64,000 nt of DNA from Chelydra serpentina (lineage: Eukaryota; Chordata; Testudines; Chelydridae). The notes beneath the pieces are model-generated. The model was not told where the DNA came from, did not search any database, and was given only the letters and a program-made list of their open reading frames with translations. The stretch spans positions 310,001-374,000 of the forward strand of contig JBAIAC010000216.1 of the NCBI GenBank assembly GCA_037349315.1, in the 5' to 3' direction. The translations under genes and the position numbers were made by a program. Numbering within the stretch: position 1 is the stretch's first letter; every line of letters starts with the position of its first letter. Of the stretch, positions 62,095 to 64,000 are shown in pieces.

Positions 62095-62249
62095 TTTCCT
62101 CACTCACTTTCGCCACACCATTCATAACTTTATAGACCTCTATCACATCTCCCCTTAGTCGTCTCTTTTCTAAGCTGAACAGTCCAAGTCTTTTTAATCT
62201 CTCCTTGTCTGGAAGCTGTTTCATCTCCCTAATCATTTTGTTTTTTCAT

Positions 62250-63715
62250 AGATTTGATCATCTAGCCTCACCTCCTGTATGACACAGGCCAGAGGACTTC
62301 CCCAAAACAATTCCCAGAGCAGATCTTTTAGAAAAACATCCAGTCTGATTTAAAAATTGTCAATGATGGAGAATCCACCACCCTTAGTAAAATAGTTACG
62401 ACGGTTAATAATTCTCATTGTTAAAAATCTACACCTTATTTTCCAGTCTGAATTTGTCTCGCTTCATCCTCCAGCCATTGGATCATGTTAGATGTTTCTC
62501 TGCTGGATTGAAGAGCCCATTATTAAATATTTCTTTCCCATGTAGGTGCTCATAGACTGTGATCCAGTCATAGACTGTGATCAAGTCACCCCTTAATCTT
62601 CTCTTTGTTAAGATAGACTCAAGGAGCTCAATCTATTTATCACTATTAGGTATATTTTCTAATCCTTTAATCATGCTCATGGATCTTCTCTGAACCCTCC
62701 AATTTATAAACATCCTTCATGAATTGTGGGCACCAGAACTGGACACAGGATTCCGGCAGTGGTTGCACCAGTGCCAAATACAGCGGTAAAATAACCTCTC
62801 TGCTCCTACGTGAGATTCCCCAGTTTATGCAACCCAGGATCACATTAGCTCTTTTGACCACAGTATCACACTGGGAGCGCGTGTTCTGCTGATTATCCAC
62901 CATGACTCCCAAATCTTTTTCAGAGTCACTGCTTCCCAGGATAGCGCACCCCATCCTGTGAGTATTACAATAAATCTTTTCTCCCAGATATACACATTTA
63001 CATTTTGCTGTATTAAAACACACATTGTTTGCTTATGCACAGTTTACCAAGCAATCTGAATCAGTGACCTTTTCATTATTCACCACTCCCCCAAATTTGT
63101 GTCATCTGTTGCCCTTCTCTGTACCTTTTCCAATTCTAATTCAGTGGAGTCGCATCTTACTCAGGGGTTAGGTTCTAAAATCAGCGTGTAAAGCGAAAAT
63201 CACGTATAGACAAATGCTCATTGAGTGGAATGGCAGGCGGAATTGCCCAGACTACAGGCACAGTGAGTTCAAGCCTTCTGATCGAGGCACAGCCCGTGGA
63301 CGGTGTGAGGCCGGTAGTGGCCCCCGGCGCGCCGGGACGGGGTCTTCTTGGAGTCGGGTTGCTTGGGAATGCAGCCCAAAGCTGGTGGTAAACTCCATCT
63401 AAGGCTAAATACTGGCACGAGTATTTAAATAATTATTTTTCTCTCCTACTGCGTACAGTTAAAATCGTGTAAGTTGAATCCGCGTATGATGCGACTCCCC
63501 TGTATATGTTTTTGAGATGTGGTAACAGAACCGCACGCAGTATTCAAGGTGTGGGCATACCGTGGATTTATCTAATGGCATTATGATATTTACTGTCTTA
63601 TTACCTATCCGTTTCTTAATGGTTCCTAATATTCTGTTCGCTTTTTTGACTGCTGCTGCACTTTGGGCAGATGTTTTCAGAGGACTATCCATGATGACTC
63701 CAAGATTTCTTTCTT
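62250..63715 (-). mobile_element. CR1 LINE fragments, one split by an insertion
   Basis: 63023-62667 encodes CVYLGEKIYCNTH, SDSEKDLGVMVDNQ and PLYLALVQPLPESCVQFWCP, with a 3' tail at 62255-62320. Another CR1 piece is 63715-63503 ([27 protein letters not shown]) continued at about 63140-63090 (a KLEKVQRRAT-like end). An inverted-repeat element separates these two halves. All inactive. Confidence 0.8.
63142..63502. mobile_element. 361-bp inverted-repeat element in CR1
   Basis: CAGTGGAGTCGCATC at the left and GATGCGACTCCCCTG at the right are inverted with one mismatch. Continuity of the CR1 across the gap shows it is an insertion. The target duplication is unclear (TTCTAATT against TATATGTT). 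It is non-coding, with a GC-rich centre. Confidence 0.75.
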
Positions 63716-64000
63716 AAGTGGTAACAGCTAATTTATACGCTGTCTCCCGCAGCAATGCACGGCCACAACCCTATTCAATGGGTCATGCCCTCTCTCATAC
63801 CACCCGTGCCAGCCTCAGCCCCTATCCCACAGGCCACACCTCCTCCCCTACAGCCCATAGCAGCCTCAGCTCGCATGGCCACACTGGGGCTGGGGTGCCG
63901 GTCCCATAGGCCATGCCCCATGCTTTTTCACATACAACCCACGCCAGTCACAACACATGGCCATGTTCCCATCCCACACAACCCGCACAAGCATCAGCCT
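63716..64000. other. C-rich sequence without gene
   Basis: Short degenerate repeats on CAGCCTCAGC and CCCATAGGCCATGCC, similar in style to 51440-52150. Nothing coding is supported. Confidence 0.3.

Larger units (their letters stand above)
54945..62245 (-). mobile_element. CR1 LINE 3' end, split by the gypsy element
   Basis: 54945-55368 is the 3' end of a CR1 on the minus strand (GGTAGGACCAATGGTCCATC, then the RRLRGD-family C-terminus). The matching upstream part continues at 62095-62245 (CTCCCCTTAGTCGTCTCTTT). The gypsy element and its TTTCC duplication lie exactly between. It is inactive. Confidence 0.88.

Overview
This window is vertebrate genomic DNA, most likely from a hidden-necked turtle (Cryptodira). 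The basis is the repeat content. There is a tRNA-headed SINE with a CR1-like tail of the tortoise Pol III/SINE type (20911-21094), many chicken/turtle-type CR1 3' ends, turtle-style Harbinger elements whose ends read GTCTACACTA, SCAN/Gmr1-type gypsy, and many short hAT derivatives with 8-bp target duplications. No bacterial-style genes, rRNA genes or CRISPR arrays are present. Almost all recognisable coding sequence belongs to mobile elements. The only candidate host gene start is a CpG-rich promoter with a short first coding exon near 46.1-46.44 kb.

Layout. 0-5.8 kb: minus-strand CR1 fragments, a GC-rich hAT derivative, and a hAT transposase fused end to end with a CR1. 5.8-20 kb: Harbinger copy A (transposase +, Myb-like protein -, and a small third reading frame +). 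An endogenous retrovirus (ERV, 6971-16796, target duplication CCAA) sits inside its transposase. A CR1 tail sits in the ERV 5' LTR. A further LTR element (13732-16610, target duplication TATG) sits in the 3' LTR and itself carries an R2-type LINE fragment. The ERV has broken gag and pol but an open env. 20-32 kb: CR1, SINE, decayed Ty3/gypsy, LTR fragments and several nested hAT derivatives. 32.5-41.3 kb: Harbinger copies B (internally deleted) and C (nearly complete, carrying a CR1 and a solo LTR), separated by tRNA-like repeats. 41-55 kb: a more GC-rich stretch with few coding repeats, three minisatellite blocks, the CpG-rich promoter, a 1000-bp hAT derivative and a 624-bp inverted-repeat element. 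55.4-62.1 kb: a Gmr1-like Ty3/gypsy element with integrase upstream of reverse transcriptase and a SCAN-like Gag, ending in a large LTR palindrome. 62.1-64 kb: more CR1.

How parts work together. Each Harbinger copy pairs a DDE transposase with a Myb/trihelix-type DNA-binding protein on the opposite strand, as known for this superfamily. All three copies also keep a 95-96 codon frame inside the Myb intron on the transposase strand, which I do not recognise from the family. The gypsy element contains Gag-protease, integrase and RT-RNase H but is disabled by a stop, a homopolymer frameshift and a deletion. Insertion order can be read from target duplications and interrupted hosts. The items most worth checking are the third Harbinger frame, the palindromic gypsy end (apparently made before integration), and the open env in an otherwise broken but young-looking provirus.
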